From Haplomitrium mnioides (taxonomy: Eukaryota; Marchantiophyta; Haplomitriopsida; Calobryales), in assembly GCA_049999725.1 (NCBI GenBank), contig JBNGIS010039171.1:1-64000 (forward strand): 64,000 nucleotides of DNA. The letters are read 5' to 3'. The position numbers and the translations under genes were made by a program. This document shows positions 42,601 through 54,794 of the stretch, one piece after another. Below the pieces are notes generated by a model. The model saw only the letters and a program-made list of their open reading frames with translations, did not search any database and was not told the DNA's origin. The number at the start of each line of letters is the position of its first letter. Position 1 is the stretch's first letter.

Positions 42601-44576
42601 TAGACCTCCCAAGTGTCCACTTTATGTCTTCCATTCTTAGTGAACCTTTGGCCTTTGGTTTTCGGCCTTTGACAAGGTTCTTTTCCCACATACTAAAAAT
42701 GTTGTGTTGTAACTCCCAAACCTCTCCACTTAGAATAGCCAGCTAAAACCAATTGTCTTGAGAAGTCACTATCTTCTCAAGAGTTGACATCATCCTGCTC
42801 TCGATATAATACTAATGCAAATACTCCACCTTTTGAATTGACATCATCTCCAACCTGTAGTGTTGGTCATAGTTTTCATCAGTCGTACAAATTTGGGCTA
42901 GTGTTGGTGCAAGCCTCATATACACGTAGCAGTTAGAGAGCGAAAGCATTGGATTTTTTGCTCCATACTTTGTAGCTAAAATCTACCTTGCGACAACATT
43001 GTGATTGCTCCTCTAATCTTGTAGCGATACTTGTCATGGTTCCTGATATCAAACTTTGACTTATCTTTCAACCTGCACTTTAGGTCCACAACGACAATAA
43101 AAAAACAAATGCACATATTTTTTGTGAGTATTCTCTACACTAGAAGCTCAAAAAAATCTTCATCCAACCTCATAACATAGAATAGACCCCAATAATTATC
43201 CATTCCAAGTTTTGAAAGGTTCAAGTTCTCCAACCGGATGGTAATAGCTTCTTTCCGGACTATGCACCACTGGACTGTAGACTCCCTTATTTTAGTCTTG
43301 TCTTCCTAATACATTGTATGAGGATCAAGCTGCTCTTTTTTTCTAAAACTTTTGGAGCCCTTTGTGCACTTGCCTCTTTGATCTTGATGTTGGAAGTTGC
43401 ACTAGCTCCGACTCGACATCCTCCTCAAAGCTGCTAGAGGGAGAAAGATGATGGCGCCGTTGAAGAAGAGTTGGGTGAAGATGGTGACCAGATAGGCTCC
43501 TCCTAAACCAACAATGGTGGTAGCGGCTTTTTCTTTGGTAGTGCCGACTTCTTCTTTTTCGGAGCCTCCGCTAGCTCCACATCCTTTCTTTTCTTTGTAG
43601 CTGATGGTCCACCTATTACTACCATTGTGAACATCGTTGCACTTGGATATGGCACACATTGTGCTACATTAAAGCCTTGCTTCACTTTCAAAAATTTCAA
43701 ACTTAATACAAACTTGATGAAGTCCCTCTCTATCCGCTTAGCATACGAGTAAGCATTGATAAAATCTGATAGAAATTGAGAAATTTGAGAACAAAAAACA
43801 AGAAAGGGTAAAGGACTGTTTAAAAAAATTATAAACAAGAGTTAAGTGTAGCCGCTTATTTCAAATACTTATCAAAAGTCCTCGTAAGGACTCATAGGCT
43901 TTAACAAATGTCTATACAAACATGGAGTCCAAACGTGCAACTTGTCAAGATGGCTTGCGTGCTTGTACCTCAGAGTTCATGAACCAAAGGACAGGGAGTC
44001 TATGCACGAATGGGCTCTAGAGCCTACAAGCACACAAACTCCCAAGTTCTTTCTCGCTAGGACTCAAGAGCCTAGGCATTGCTTTGGACTGTAAAGTCCA
44101 TGCTCGCATGGACTCCAGAGTCCATGCACGCATGGACTCCAGAGTCCATGCACGCATGGACTTCATAGTTCAAAATGCCTTGATGATGATATACAAGAAG
44201 AAAGTATGAAACAAATAGAAAAGAGCTATACAAGGTTTTACCTTGTTGTCGTTGTAGGCTTTTTTTAAGATCATTGGTGAACATATCTCCTAACTTCATT
44301 TCTTTGGTGACGCTTTGAATAAAGTGATTGTGCTTTTAGACTGCACAAGCATCCCTATCTAGACTTTGTAACCCTCTTGAATCATAGTAATTTGGACCAA
44401 AATGCCCATGTTGAATTTTTCACCTTCATCTTGAAAATGATAAAAGAGTCGATGTCTTTGATTGTTCCACAACAAACTAGCCATTTGTTGGCTAGTTTGT
44501 AAGGCTTTAGGGTCTTCAAGACATTAACATACTGATAAGGCTTTGGTTGAGCTGGTTTTGGAACATTGGCTTGNNN
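42601..44576 (-). pseudogene. ParB-like/DNA methyltransferase gene, 5' half (PMT-d)
   Basis: Minus strand. Exon 1 runs from the gap at 44573 to about 44245 (QANVPKPAQPKPYQYV at its start; the ATG is hidden in the gap). Intron 1 holds a minisatellite (43880-44170). Exon 2 runs from about 43800 (FLSDFINAYSYAKRIERDFIKF) to 42601. It includes a nuclear-localisation-like ATKKRKDVELAEAPKKKK (about 43600-43545) and the ParB-like block near 43025-42985, where one deleted base shifts GGNH out of frame. The gene continues at 22343 after gypsy-1. Confidence 0.7.
43880..44170. repeat. 30-bp palindromic minisatellite in intron 1 (PMT-d)
   Basis: About eight units. The last three (44095-44165) are near-identical TCCATGCACGCATGGACT copies spaced 30 bp, pointing to a recent local duplication. 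Confidence 0.88.
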
Positions 44577-44673
44577 NNNNNNNNNNNNNNNNNNNNNNNN
44601 NNNNNNNNNNNNNNNNNNNNNNNNNNNNNNNNNNNNNNNNNNNNNNNNNNNNNNNNNNNNNNNNNNNNNNNNN
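44574..44673. other. Assembly gap (100 N) over the PMT-d promoter
   Basis: The methyltransferase start and its TATA box fall in this gap. Comparison with PMT-b (2308 to 2547 equals 239 bp, against 105 bp here) predicts about 230 bp of real sequence. Confidence 0.97.
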
Positions 44674-44863
44674 AGTTAGTATATAAAGCATTGTTTGTTT
44701 TCATCTTTCCAATTTGTTTTTCATTTCCTTCACAAAAATTTCACTATTTTGTTGTTTTATAATTTTTTTTTCAAAAACATATATTTTGAGTATACGAGCA
44801 GAAATTAGAAATATTTGTTGAACTACGTATTTCAATTTTCTTGTTTTTCATTCTTATTTTTAC
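44674..44863 (+). promoter_or_regulatory. DUF7869-side half of the PMT-d divergent promoter
   Basis: TATATAAAG at 44682-44690, about 175 bp upstream of the ATG at 44864, in the same position as in PMT-b and PMT-e. Confidence 0.6.
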
Positions 44864-45084
44864 ATGGATAAAGTGTTCAAAAGGAAGAAGAGGTTAGAAT
44901 TTCATGATTCATGTTTGCAAAAAAAATTTACTTTTGGCCAACAACTAGAGATGGTTTCAAACCATTGTTTTGATGAGTTAAGTGTTGGAATACTTAAAGC
45001 GTCATGTGTGATGGCAAGTATTTTGTGGGAAAAAATGGCAATTGTTGAATCAGATACATCGACAAAGGAAGATTGAGCAAGTGA

Positions 45085-46680
45085 AACAATAGCTACTTTG
45101 AACTAAGAACATGCTATTCAAAACAAGAACCTTTTTTGGGGGGAAAATTTGTGGTTTTTGAGCTCAAAAACAAAAACAAAAAACGATGTTTAAAAAAAAA
45201 AAAGTACATGAGTTTTTTAGGCTCATTTTTGGTCGTTTCAACAAGCATGATGGAGTGAGAGTCAATTTTGTTATGCAAAATCAAACAAAATTATTAGTTT
45301 TTATGAAAATATTAGAAAACTTGAATTTGATGAAAAGTATAAAAATTATGGTAAGTTTTCATAAAAGAATTACATTTATCATTGATTACAATTCAAACCC
45401 CAAAAATTGAAATACAAGTCACAAGAAACTATTTTGAAATATGTTTCATTGCATAAACTCTATTCATGCATAGATATGGTGCTCTTTGAAACATTGTTTT
45501 TGGAAAAACATTACAAAACATAAAGAAAAAACCCAAGCGGACTAGAAGTCAAGGGAATTAGTTTGGAATCATAGACACAAAAACCAACAAAATGAAACAT
45601 TATATGGATTTACAAGCCATATTTTCAAGTTCAAGCAAGAAAGAAGCTTTCATTTGTAGTTGAAAATCCATGCACGTAAAAGTTAAAATGGGCTTAAAAA
45701 AGGTTTCACCATTTAAAAACTTTCATAATTCAACAAAGCATATACACAAACGAATCATAGTTTAGAATCAAAAAGGCAGTGGTTAAGGAGATTGAATTAA
45801 GAGTATGAACAAGAAACATCTCCAAGTTTTAGACTTGATTCAACCAAACAAAGGTTTCAAGTTCTACAAAAGAGTCTATGACTTGTTTACAAAATAAATT
45901 GTAACCGATAGTCTTTGTATGTAGAACCTTAAGTGTTGTATATGAGAAGTAGAACGTGTGGAAGGCTTGGACTTCAACCTCAAAGTCTATGGACACATAG
46001 CAATCCAAGCTCAACATCTGAACACTTTGCTCCAAAATCTATGCATGCTTAGGATTTGAACTCACCATCTGTACACTCCACAACAAAGACTAACAAGAAC
46101 CTAGGTTTTAGATTTCCGCAAAAGAGTTTTTATATGCACGATGTCTTGACTTGCGAATCAAAGTCTATGCGCGGAGAGGGTTTAGACCTCTACAACCGAG
46201 GATACATACGATAAATGTTCTATTTTTTTGCAACAAACTCTATGCACCCAAAAGATTTTGTTTTCTAATTTGGAATCTTAAAGTAAAACGAGCAAAAAGC
46301 TCAACATTTGAGTCAAAGCGCGTCAAAGGTTTTTAGTTGTACATCAAAGTCCTTACAAGCAAAAAATAAGTAGTCAATTCAGGTAGATGCTTTAGCGATA
46401 CAATAACTTTAAACTCTTCTAGCAAGCACTAAAGTTAGAAACAACATACTTACATTTTTTAAAAGAAAATATTTTACAAACCAAATACAAATATTAACTA
46501 AAGATTTAAGTTTCATTTATAGAGAATAACATTCAACTTGAAATGACGTACAGTCAAAAGTTCAAGTTGGCAAAAAAATTCAATAGGTTGTTTCAAAAGA
46601 TTCTCAAGTACTTTATAAAATAATAATCTTAAATTACAATATACTTGAAAATACAAAATATAGAACAAAATTCTTGAATG
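45085..46680. repeat. PMT-f left terminus: TIR and palindromic minisatellite
   Basis: The TIR (45085-45124) is followed by AT-rich sequence aligned to 25007-25740. Palindromic units lie at 45465-45480 and more densely at 45830-46350. The last 200 bp adjoin the DUF7869 stop codon. The frame at 45186-45410 falls here and is not a gene. Confidence 0.8.
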
Positions 46681-46683
46681 ACT

Positions 46684-49614
46684 TTAGTCACTTGTCTCGA
46701 CTTCTTTGGATTTAGCTTCAAAAGATTCATCTAGGTTTGCTTAATCTGTCTCAGTGTTAATGACAATGATTGAATCTCTTTGAAACATTTCAATATTGAG
46801 GGGTTTTTGTCTTTCGTACTCAAATAGGTTTGCTTTAATGGTAGCAAGAGTGGTTTCCTCAATTGGTTTTTTTGAGTAAGAATAAAATCAAACGACAGAA
46901 TCATGATTTGTGTCACATCAAGTACATCAATATGTAGCTTAGATTTGCGTTTCTCTTATATTGTTGTTATTTTTTCTCAGAATTATTGTCTAGAAAATGC
47001 ATCCTCATCCTTGCAAGCAAACCATTGAACTCATACTTGTTTTGGGTTTGGAGGATCTTCCTCATCAAATGACAAAACTTTGAGAACTTTGGCAACCCAA
47101 AACGGTCTGCCTTTTGGATTCAGAGATGCAACAACACAAATAAACATTCTAGCTTTCATCTCATGTAGATTGCCAAATTTATGCCCATATCAAAGGCCAA
47201 TGTGGAATAACAATTCTTCTTCTGATCCATTCCATCAATGACAATTCCCAAGTACTTTTGACCATCAGCGTAGCATTTTCTTTGATGGTTTGCAAGCTTT
47301 GTTCTTTCTTTCATTTGTTAGTCACGATGAAGAAACAATTGGCGTTTGTATTTGACTACATCATCACAAAGTACAAAACACATAAAAATAGTTGAGTACA
47401 ACATATGTAGATGCTTTGAACTCCAAAAGTCAACCTAAGGTGCAAAAAATATTCAAATCATCTTAAATAAATGTTTGGATTGGTAAAAATGAAAATACTT
47501 TAAAAGTTCACAAATAAACTTTAGGTAATTTAAGTAAAGGAGAATTTGTTTGATTTAAAGTAAACAAAAGTTTTTAAAGGAGAAAAACAAGATTTGCTAT
47601 CAAATGGTCACAAACTAAAACTAGAGTTTCAAAGGTAGCTTGGACTCTTTGTTCGCAAAAGATAAAAAAAACCATAACACATCTTATGCACATATAGGAT
47701 GAGTGGAGATAACACATGATCGTATGCACGTATAGGAGCAAAGCAACAACACCAATACCATAACTTACTTTGACTGATGTCGCAATTGGTTTTAAGAGAA
47801 ACAAGAATAAATCCTATGCGTGCATAGGATTTGCAAACAACAAAAAGGCTCTTGATTCAAAGAACCAAAAGCAAAACTAGTTGCAAGGCTAAGGTCACCA
47901 CCAACAATCAGATTCATTTCCTTGCTTTATTTGACTATAGACAACATTTGTATTCAAACTAAAAACAACAAACCCTATGCGAGCATAGACTTTCTTCTCA
48001 CAACTTAAGCTGCTAAGAATCATTCAACTCAAATCTTGTTTGTTGAACAACTTAACAAAAAAATATTTTTTAGCACTAAGTTGAGAAAACATAACATCCA
48101 TAGAACTAAGCTTTCACTCTAGAAAAAAGAAAATGGATTAACCAAAGGTTTCAAAAGAGAAGAAATTTGTTACCTTTGTCAGACTCTAAAACGAATTTTT
48201 CTTGCAATGATTTTATTTCTTCGCATGTTTCACAAACAACAAATCTATTGTGTTTTGGAATTTTTACATTTAGGAAATGAGTTCTCCAGTGTTTTGTGAA
48301 ACCAAAGAAACTAAGAATTCAATGGGGATCTTTCTCTGTCAAATAAGTTGTGTAGTAGTTATAAACTTCCCATTTTGTAAAATTATCAAGCAAGTTATAA
48401 ACTTTATGAGTGGGCATTCTCTCGCAGTGTTCTTGAAAAAAATTTCCATCCACTACACACAAATACTCCTTTAGCGGATAATTCTCTTTTTCCAAAAATG
48501 CCTCTAGGATCTGCGTTTTTTAGATTTTGAATCCTTTGGATTCTATCAGTCCCTACTGATAATATTAATTTGAAGGCTCTTCTACAAACAACAGTGCCGC
48601 TAGGCAGAGTAAACTGATTGTCAACATCAAATTCTTTTCTTGGTATCACCCAATATAGTGTGATATCTCGATTCTTCATGCTTTGTCAAAAATACGTTTC
48701 TCTCACAATTTTCAAAAAATATGTCTAGCACAACAATAACAACATGAAATTCTCTTCAATTTAGAAATTGACAATGGATCAGGCTATTTCTTCATAAAGC
48801 TCTCAATAGGATGGACTCTTCGCAAAGTATTTTCACGTAAGGTGTTTATCCGTTTGGGTTTTGGCCCAAACAAAGAATTCTTAAGTTGTGATGGTTAATT
48901 CGGTTTGTAGGCAAATCCACAAATCAGAGACAATTCATCGTTCTAAAGATCTTGATCATCATTGTAAATACTGTTTGTTTCTTTGCACAACATTTTCAAA
49001 GGATCAGATACTCTTTGAGGATTGGGAGAATTGCACCATCTTGAAACTGAATCTTGATCAATATCTCGATTATTAGGAAATGTTTTTTTGTAACATGATC
49101 GGTGCCCTTAGCGATAACTCCAACAAAATATTGATTGATATTGACTCTTTGTTTGAATTGTTTCCCAAACTATCGTCCAAAGACTCTTCCAAAAACATTC
49201 GGTTTGTTTGAGATTTCCCAATCTCATTGCAAGGTCCAACTTGAATTGAAATCACTCATTGTTTGAGTGGTGCCATCGGGGACAACGATTCATCTCCAAA
49301 ATTGAAACCATCCACAGATTGTATACTTTTTGTGTTTTGAAAAAACACACTTTGGTCATGAATATCAAGGTCTCCTTCAACTGATGACAAAGAGAGGTCC
49401 ACAACTGTCTGGAAATTCTGAGTTGATTGTCTTTCTGTTGATATGTTGGAGCAGTCTAAAGAAAGATTCAACTTTGACTGCTTGATCGGTAACAAAGATC
49501 TTGTGCTTGCAAAAGTTTGTTTTTTTGAATTCTCTACGAGCACTGGGTTCCTTCTTTGATTGTTTGTGTGCAAGTTGTTCACTCCTTAATCCTATGCGCG
49601 CATTGGGTTCACTC
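46684..49614 (-). pseudogene. DUF7869-type gene with catalytic core deleted (PMT-f)
   Basis: Stop at 46684-46686. The N-terminal about 80 codons, including the ATG, are absent: the decapeptide repeat start (49614) abuts promoter-side sequence. Exon 1 retains HTLR/MPTHKVY-type blocks (48680-48200), and the intron has palindromic units (47650-48030). Near 47191-47196 the sequence jumps from the DUF7869 start (VIIDGM-type block) directly to HKFGNLHEMKARMFICVVA. This deletes the equivalent of 27210-28290 of PMT-e, including the LDN and GHTHDQIDQ blocks. The C-terminal module (RPFWVAKVLKVLSFDEEDPP) remains. The protein could not have kept a complete acidic centre. Confidence 0.75.
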
Positions 49615-50061
49615 CTAAAAATGAATTATTTGAAAATACTATTTTAACAAATATTCTCAACCTCTAACAACCTACCTAACAATTTGTTTTTAAGCAGATT
49701 TCCACAAAACGACAAAATTGGAAACTTTTTGTGAAGAAAATGAAAAAAAGAAACTGGAAAGATGAAAATGAGTAATGCTTTTTATACCAACTTTTCTTTT
49801 GCACCACGAGAACCTACGTGTCAAAAGCTTTGTGAATCACTTTTTCGGTGTTTTTTTTTTTTTTTTTTTTTTTAGGTATAAAAACAGCATTAGTGGAAAG
49901 TTTCTTTCCATTGTCACGAGTTCCCTTTCTAGTTTTTGTTTTCTTGTCATCCTATTTTTGCATTTCCTTGTTATTTTGCCATTTTCATCCTTTCAATTTT
50001 TTCAAACTTTTGTTCCTAAGATTTTTTATCTCAAATTCTACCAGTTTTCAATTTCAGATTA
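49615..50061. promoter_or_regulatory. Central promoter of PMT-f
   Basis: TATAAAAAC (49878-49886, plus) lies about 180 bp upstream of the methyltransferase ATG, as in PMT-e. TATAAAAAG (about 49778-49786, minus) faces the truncated DUF7869 gene. A run of about 24 T (49850-49873) lies between them. A pyrimidine-rich leader precedes the ATG. Confidence 0.6.
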
Positions 50062-50469
50062 ATGGCCTCACAAGTCAATGTTTCCAGACCTCGTCAACCA
50101 AAGCCTTATAGGTATTCAAATGTTATCAAGGCTCTTGAGCCCAAAAAATTAGATTGAGATTGGCTTGTATATTGTGGATCCTTGAAAGAACCTGATCAAC
50201 ACCTTTACCATTTTGCTGGGGAAGGTGAGAAATTCAACCTAGGCTTTGTTGTCCAAATCACAATGATAAGAAAGGGCAAACGAACCCACATCGGGTTGCT
50301 TGTGCAGTCCCAAGATGCCATTACCCTGTACAAGGCATCTCGCAAACAATTTTCATTTTTTGAGATGAAGGAGAGAGGGACATTTTTTCCAAGCATCTTC
50401 ATATGGCAAAGGAAGATGACAAAGTAATATTTGAAAACCCTTTCTCTTTGGTTTTCTTTCTTGACTTAC

Positions 50470-50765
50470 TCGGAACCCTATGCGCGTATGGACTTGGGAG
50501 TCCCTACATGCATGGACTTGGGAGTCCATGCGCACATGGACCATAGAGTCCCTACGCACATGGACTTGTGAGTCCACGTGCACATGGGTCTCGGAGTCCC
50601 TACGTTCTTGGACTTGTGAGTCCATGTGCACATGGACTTATGAGTCTTTGCGCGCCTTGACTCACATTCTCAAATACTTGCGCGCTTGGACTCCAAGTTC
50701 CATGCGCGCATGGACTCTTGGGTCCAGGCGCTCTTAGACTCCCAAGTCCATGCGTGCATAAAGTT
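50470..50765. repeat. 30-bp palindromic minisatellite in intron 1 (PMT-f)
   Basis: About ten units of GACTTGGGAGTCCATGCGCACATG type with a regular 30-bp period. It gives open frames of repeated Met-Arg-Thr-Trp-like decapeptides on both strands, which are not genes. Confidence 0.92.
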
Positions 50766-52429
50766 CCGAGTAAGTTTTTCTTAGACTAAATGCTAAATAC
50801 AATTCTACTCTTTGTAAACATCTGGAGACTTTTTGTTTAACATGTTTGATAATTTTTTTGTTTTGTTTTCTAGTTCACACAATGTTTGGTGGACTTTGTG
50901 GGTGGCTATCCTAATGTGAAGTGTATTGAGCGAGATTTTATAAAGATGGCCATCAACATCAAACTATTGAAGCCCAAGCAGTGCGTCCACATTCAACAAC
51001 TTGTGCTGCATCCTAGTTGGACAACCATGTCAACTATAATAGTGCTAGGAACATCTGTTGCAAAAAAGAGAAAAGTAGTGGAGCCTATAGAGGCTACAAA
51101 AAAAAGATAAAACAGGTTGTCACAAAGAAAAAGCCTGTGCCAGCTCCAATTATTAAGAAGGAGCCAACCCCCTCCCAATCTCCAACAAAGTCTTCTTTTG
51201 TTGCCCCCTTGTCCTCAACACCAAGTAGCTAAGGGGAGAAATCTGAGCTAGAGCCAACTCATGCTCCAACATCAAAAGCAAAAAGGCGGTCGTACAAAGG
51301 GTTGCAAACATTCCAAGAACATGAGTAGGTGGAACATCAGACAGTGTCTGAGAAAGATAAAAATAAAATCAAGGAGTTTGCAATCCAGCGATGCAGAGTC
51401 CGATAGGAAACAATTACTATTAGGCTAGAAAATTTAAATCTTCCAAAATCTAGAATGGATTATTGGAGGCCATTCTAGATTAGAAGGTTGAATGAAGACT
51501 TTGTTGAGCTTCTAGCACAAAGAATGCTAACAAAAAAATATACACACCATTTTTTTTATTGTTGTTGTTGACTCCAAGTGTGGGCTGAAAGATAAGTCTG
51601 AGTTCGATATAAGTAACCCTGACAGGTATCGATACAAGATTGTTGGAGGCAATCATAGTGTTGTTGCAAGGCAGCTTTTGATCACCAAATATGGAGCAAA
51701 GAATCTAGCGCTATCGCTCTGCAATTGCTATGTTTACATGGGCCTAACACCAACAAAGGCCCGTATTTTTGCAGTTGATGACAACTACGACAAGAGATAT
51801 AGGTTGGAAATGACCTCCATTCAGAAGGTCAAATATTGGCATCAGAGGATTGTAGAGAGTAGAATGGTGTCATCCTAGAAATTGAAAGGTAAGCTAGTGC
51901 TGGAGATCTTGGAGATCAAGCCTAAGTCAACTCTTGAGAAGACAATCACTTCTCAAGACAATTGGTTCTGGCTAGCGTTCCGAAGTGGAGAGCTCTTGGA
52001 TTTACAACATATCATTTTTTCTATGTGGGAGAAGAATAGAGTGAAGAGCCAGAAGCCGAAGGCCAGGGATCACTGAGAATAGAGGACATGAAGTGGACAC
52101 CTTGGAGGTACTTTCAAGGTCTTCCTGACAAAGTAAAAATATCAGTTTTGAAACGGGTGGAAGCTAGAGAGCTTTCAATGGATTAAATGTCTCGCGAGGC
52201 AGAGAGACATAAAGTTTTAGCAGTGATGGTGAAATCTTTCTACTCCAAAATTTACTACAACAGTTGGGAAAAAGCAAGAGAGGAGTACCCTCTCCACATT
52301 GAGGAATCAAAGATGGCTTTGTTTTACTCAAGTTTGAGAAGCTTTTAGTAAGTTGTTTTTTCACTTAACATTTATTTGTCTAGACTTGCATTGAATTTAT
52401 TGTAGATTGTATTTTGTTAAAATGAAATT

Positions 52430-52620
52430 TGCGCGCATAGACACTGCAATTGCTACGAGTAGAGACTTGAAGTATGTGAGCATCTGAACATAATGTCCAT
52501 GCGTGCATGGACTTTGAAGTCTATGCACGCCAAGACTCAAAGTCTCTATGCATATGAACTGCAATGTCCAAGTGCGCATGGACTTTAGTGTCCATGCAAG
52601 CATGGACTGTAAAGTCAATC
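52430..52620. repeat. Palindromic minisatellite in intron 2 (PMT-f)
   Basis: About six units (AATGTCCATGCGTGCATGGACT and relatives) between the GTAAGT donor (52348) and the GTGTAG acceptor (52723). Confidence 0.88.
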
Positions 52621-53995
52621 TTAGTTTTACTACTAGGGCCTTTGCTCAAATTGTCTTTCTCTCTTAAGTGTAAACATTGTTTTTTTGTCGGCTCTAATTT
52701 TTTTCCATTTTTGTTGAGTGTAGGGGGACAAAATATTTAAACAACAGCTTGCCTAAAAATTGACGATAGCTGCAAAAGGGAGAAAAAGATCGGGAGTTGA
52801 AGAAGCCCTAGATGGTCAAAGCCAGCTCCCAACACTTGCTTCCTACCCTCTTGCTTTTTTGCTTCATTTCAAGAAAGCTAGAGAGTGGAAATCAAGGTAG
52901 CAAAATGATGTTGTTGCCCTTCCAATTGATAGAGTTCAGAGAGACAAAGACGAGGACTTAATGTCCTTTGTTGATGGACTTAACATGGCATATTACCAAG
53001 TCTACGGAGAGTCCAATGCTCGTCAGTTGAAAGGATTTGTGAAACCCAGATGTTTCACTTTGGCCATTGCAGATATTCCTTACGATTACAACCACAATGA
53101 TTCTGAACCTTTTTCTAGAGAGAATATTTTTGATATGGTTTCCTCTTTTGCGGTAATCACGACTTCAGATTTTTGGTCTTTTGTGATAATACATTCTTTG
53201 CAACAATTTGGCATCGTTGAGAATGCTCTATTGGAGGTTTGCTATACCATTGACCACAATATCTAGTGAGTTCTTTTTTGATCTTTTGGTTTTCTAGTTT
53301 ACTTTGTTTAGTTTTTCTACACTTTATTTCAAGTATCTAATTTGTTAGTTTTTTTTTTCTACAGAGACAAAAGCAATATTCATCAATCCGATGGTCCAAG
53401 AATTGCTCACGCCTATGAGTATTAAATTGCAAGCTATTGAAAAAAGGAGGGAAAGAGGAGCATGAGGCTATTCAATTTGCAACCCGATGTGAGTGGTTGT
53501 CCTTGGAAAATTATGCGTAATGTGTTTAGTTGTTCTATGGTATCCGCGAAGCTAAAACATCCAAGAGATGATGCTCTTGTGAATGTTTATCGAAAGCCCC
53601 AGGCTCTTTACAAATTTTTTATTGACCATTTATCAACAAAGCAAGATTGGATCTTAGATCTTTGCTCTAGGTCCTGCACAAGCCCTGTCTATGCTTTGAA
53701 ACTAATGCAAAATTGCATCGCTATAGAATATGATAGACGTCAGTCTATTTACATTCCTTAGAGAGTTTGGACGATAGCTTCTTTGCCATTCGACGTGACG
53801 GAATCACAAATAGTGTATGCCTACTACAAGGAACCTGTTCCTCTTGGTAGTGCATGTGCTTTTGGTGATTTTGTTGGCATCTCTAGGACTGGAAAGTCTC
53901 GGAGGGACTCTCTTGTGGCTACAGATGCTGAAGCTTCTCAACTAGATGATTTAGATTAGACAATTCCTCTTGAAGTTGATAGAGTTGTCGCCTAA

Positions 53996-54783
53996 GAGTG
54001 ATGTATTTTCTATATATAATAAAGTACTTTCTTTACAAAATTTAATTTGTTGAAGTTTCAATCTTGCTGCAACTCCCAATCCAATTAAGTTTGTTCATCA
54101 CGATTCAATTTACTGCACAAAATGGTTTTTGAACAGAACGTGTTGATTTTTTGTCTAAATTAGCAATGAAGTCTATGCTGGCATGGAAGTTCACTTTCCT
54201 TCTTCATTTTCTATTCCTTCTTAGATGATCTTCTGCATTCCCTACTCGCAATTATTAAGTAGTTTGTGCTTGCTTAAGTTGTCTATGTGTGCATGGGCTT
54301 CAATTTTTCAAGCTCGAGTTAGTTGTAGCTCTGCTTACATGAAAGAATCTTTCCTACAATGTGTGCTTGTACTTAGGCCTCAGTTGTCCATGCGCACATA
54401 CTCTTCAACAATCTTTTCACAATTTTTCTTTGACAATTCTCTTGCGCCAACATTTGAGGGTTCTACATTGAAATGTTTTTGATAAATTTTGAAAGTTCTA
54501 CAAATTTTTGCAATCATTGTTAGTTTTTAAAATGCTTAACAACAAATGTCGTGTTTTATTTATATATATTTTATTTGGCGATGCTCATACTTTTGAAAGA
54601 TGAAATTATAAAAACAATTTTTGTAAAATGCTCATAAGAAGATTTGTTTTTAATGCATTGTACACTCAAAGTAAGCCACTTTGATATATAAAATTATATT
54701 TGTTTTGAAAACAAATATTACTAGTATCAAGTTCATGATTTTGTATACTAAATAGTGGTTCTTGGTTCAAAGTAGCACTTGTT
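53996..54783. repeat. PMT-f right terminus and TIR
   Basis: Sparse palindromic units (54165-54400) instead of the long 37-bp array of other copies, then AT-rich sequence and the TIR (54748-54783). It has diverged from the PMT-a/c/e right terminus except near the TIR. The frame at 54225-54482 is not supported as a gene. Confidence 0.7.
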
Positions 54784-54794
54784 GTGAAACTTAT

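Larger units (their letters stand above)
50062..53995 (+). pseudogene. ParB-like/beta-class DNA methyltransferase gene (PMT-f), best preserved
   Basis: ATG 50062 (MASQVNVSRPRQPKPYRY). Exons: 50062-about 50424, 50874-52347, 52724-53265 and 53365-53995 (TAA), about 1,000 codons. Exon 2: MVDFVGGYPNVKCIERDFIK, a basic VAKKRKVVEPIEATKKR that looks like a nuclear localisation signal (about 51051-51110), ITIRLENLNLPKS, NEDFVELLAQRML, then the ParB/sulfiredoxin-like KIVGGNHSVVARQLL (51636-51680). Exon 3 is open and carries motif IV, ADIPYDYN (53069-53092). Exon 4 carries motif I, DWILDLCSRS (53645-53674), and IAIEYDRRQSIYIP. Order IV before I marks the beta class of DNA N6-adenine/N4-cytosine methyltransferases. 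Stops in exon 2 (about 51108, 51230, 51327, 51402, 52185) and frameshifts near 51560 inactivate it. A self- or host-DNA methylation role is inferred. Confidence 0.8.
45085..54783 (+). mobile_element. PMT-f: youngest-looking PMT copy, inserted in PMT-d
   Basis: The left TIR begins AACAATAGCTACTTTGAAC at 45085. The right TIR ends ...GTAGCACTTGTT at 54783. Perfect duplication GTGA flanks it (45081-45084, 54784-54787). It interrupts exon 1 of the PMT-d DUF7869 gene. Length is 9,699 bp; it lacks about 1.08 kb of DUF7869 exon 2 and about 0.25 kb of the DUF7869 N-terminus, and restoring these gives about 11 kb. Order: left terminus, DUF7869 (minus), promoter, methyltransferase (plus), right terminus. 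Confidence 0.88.
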
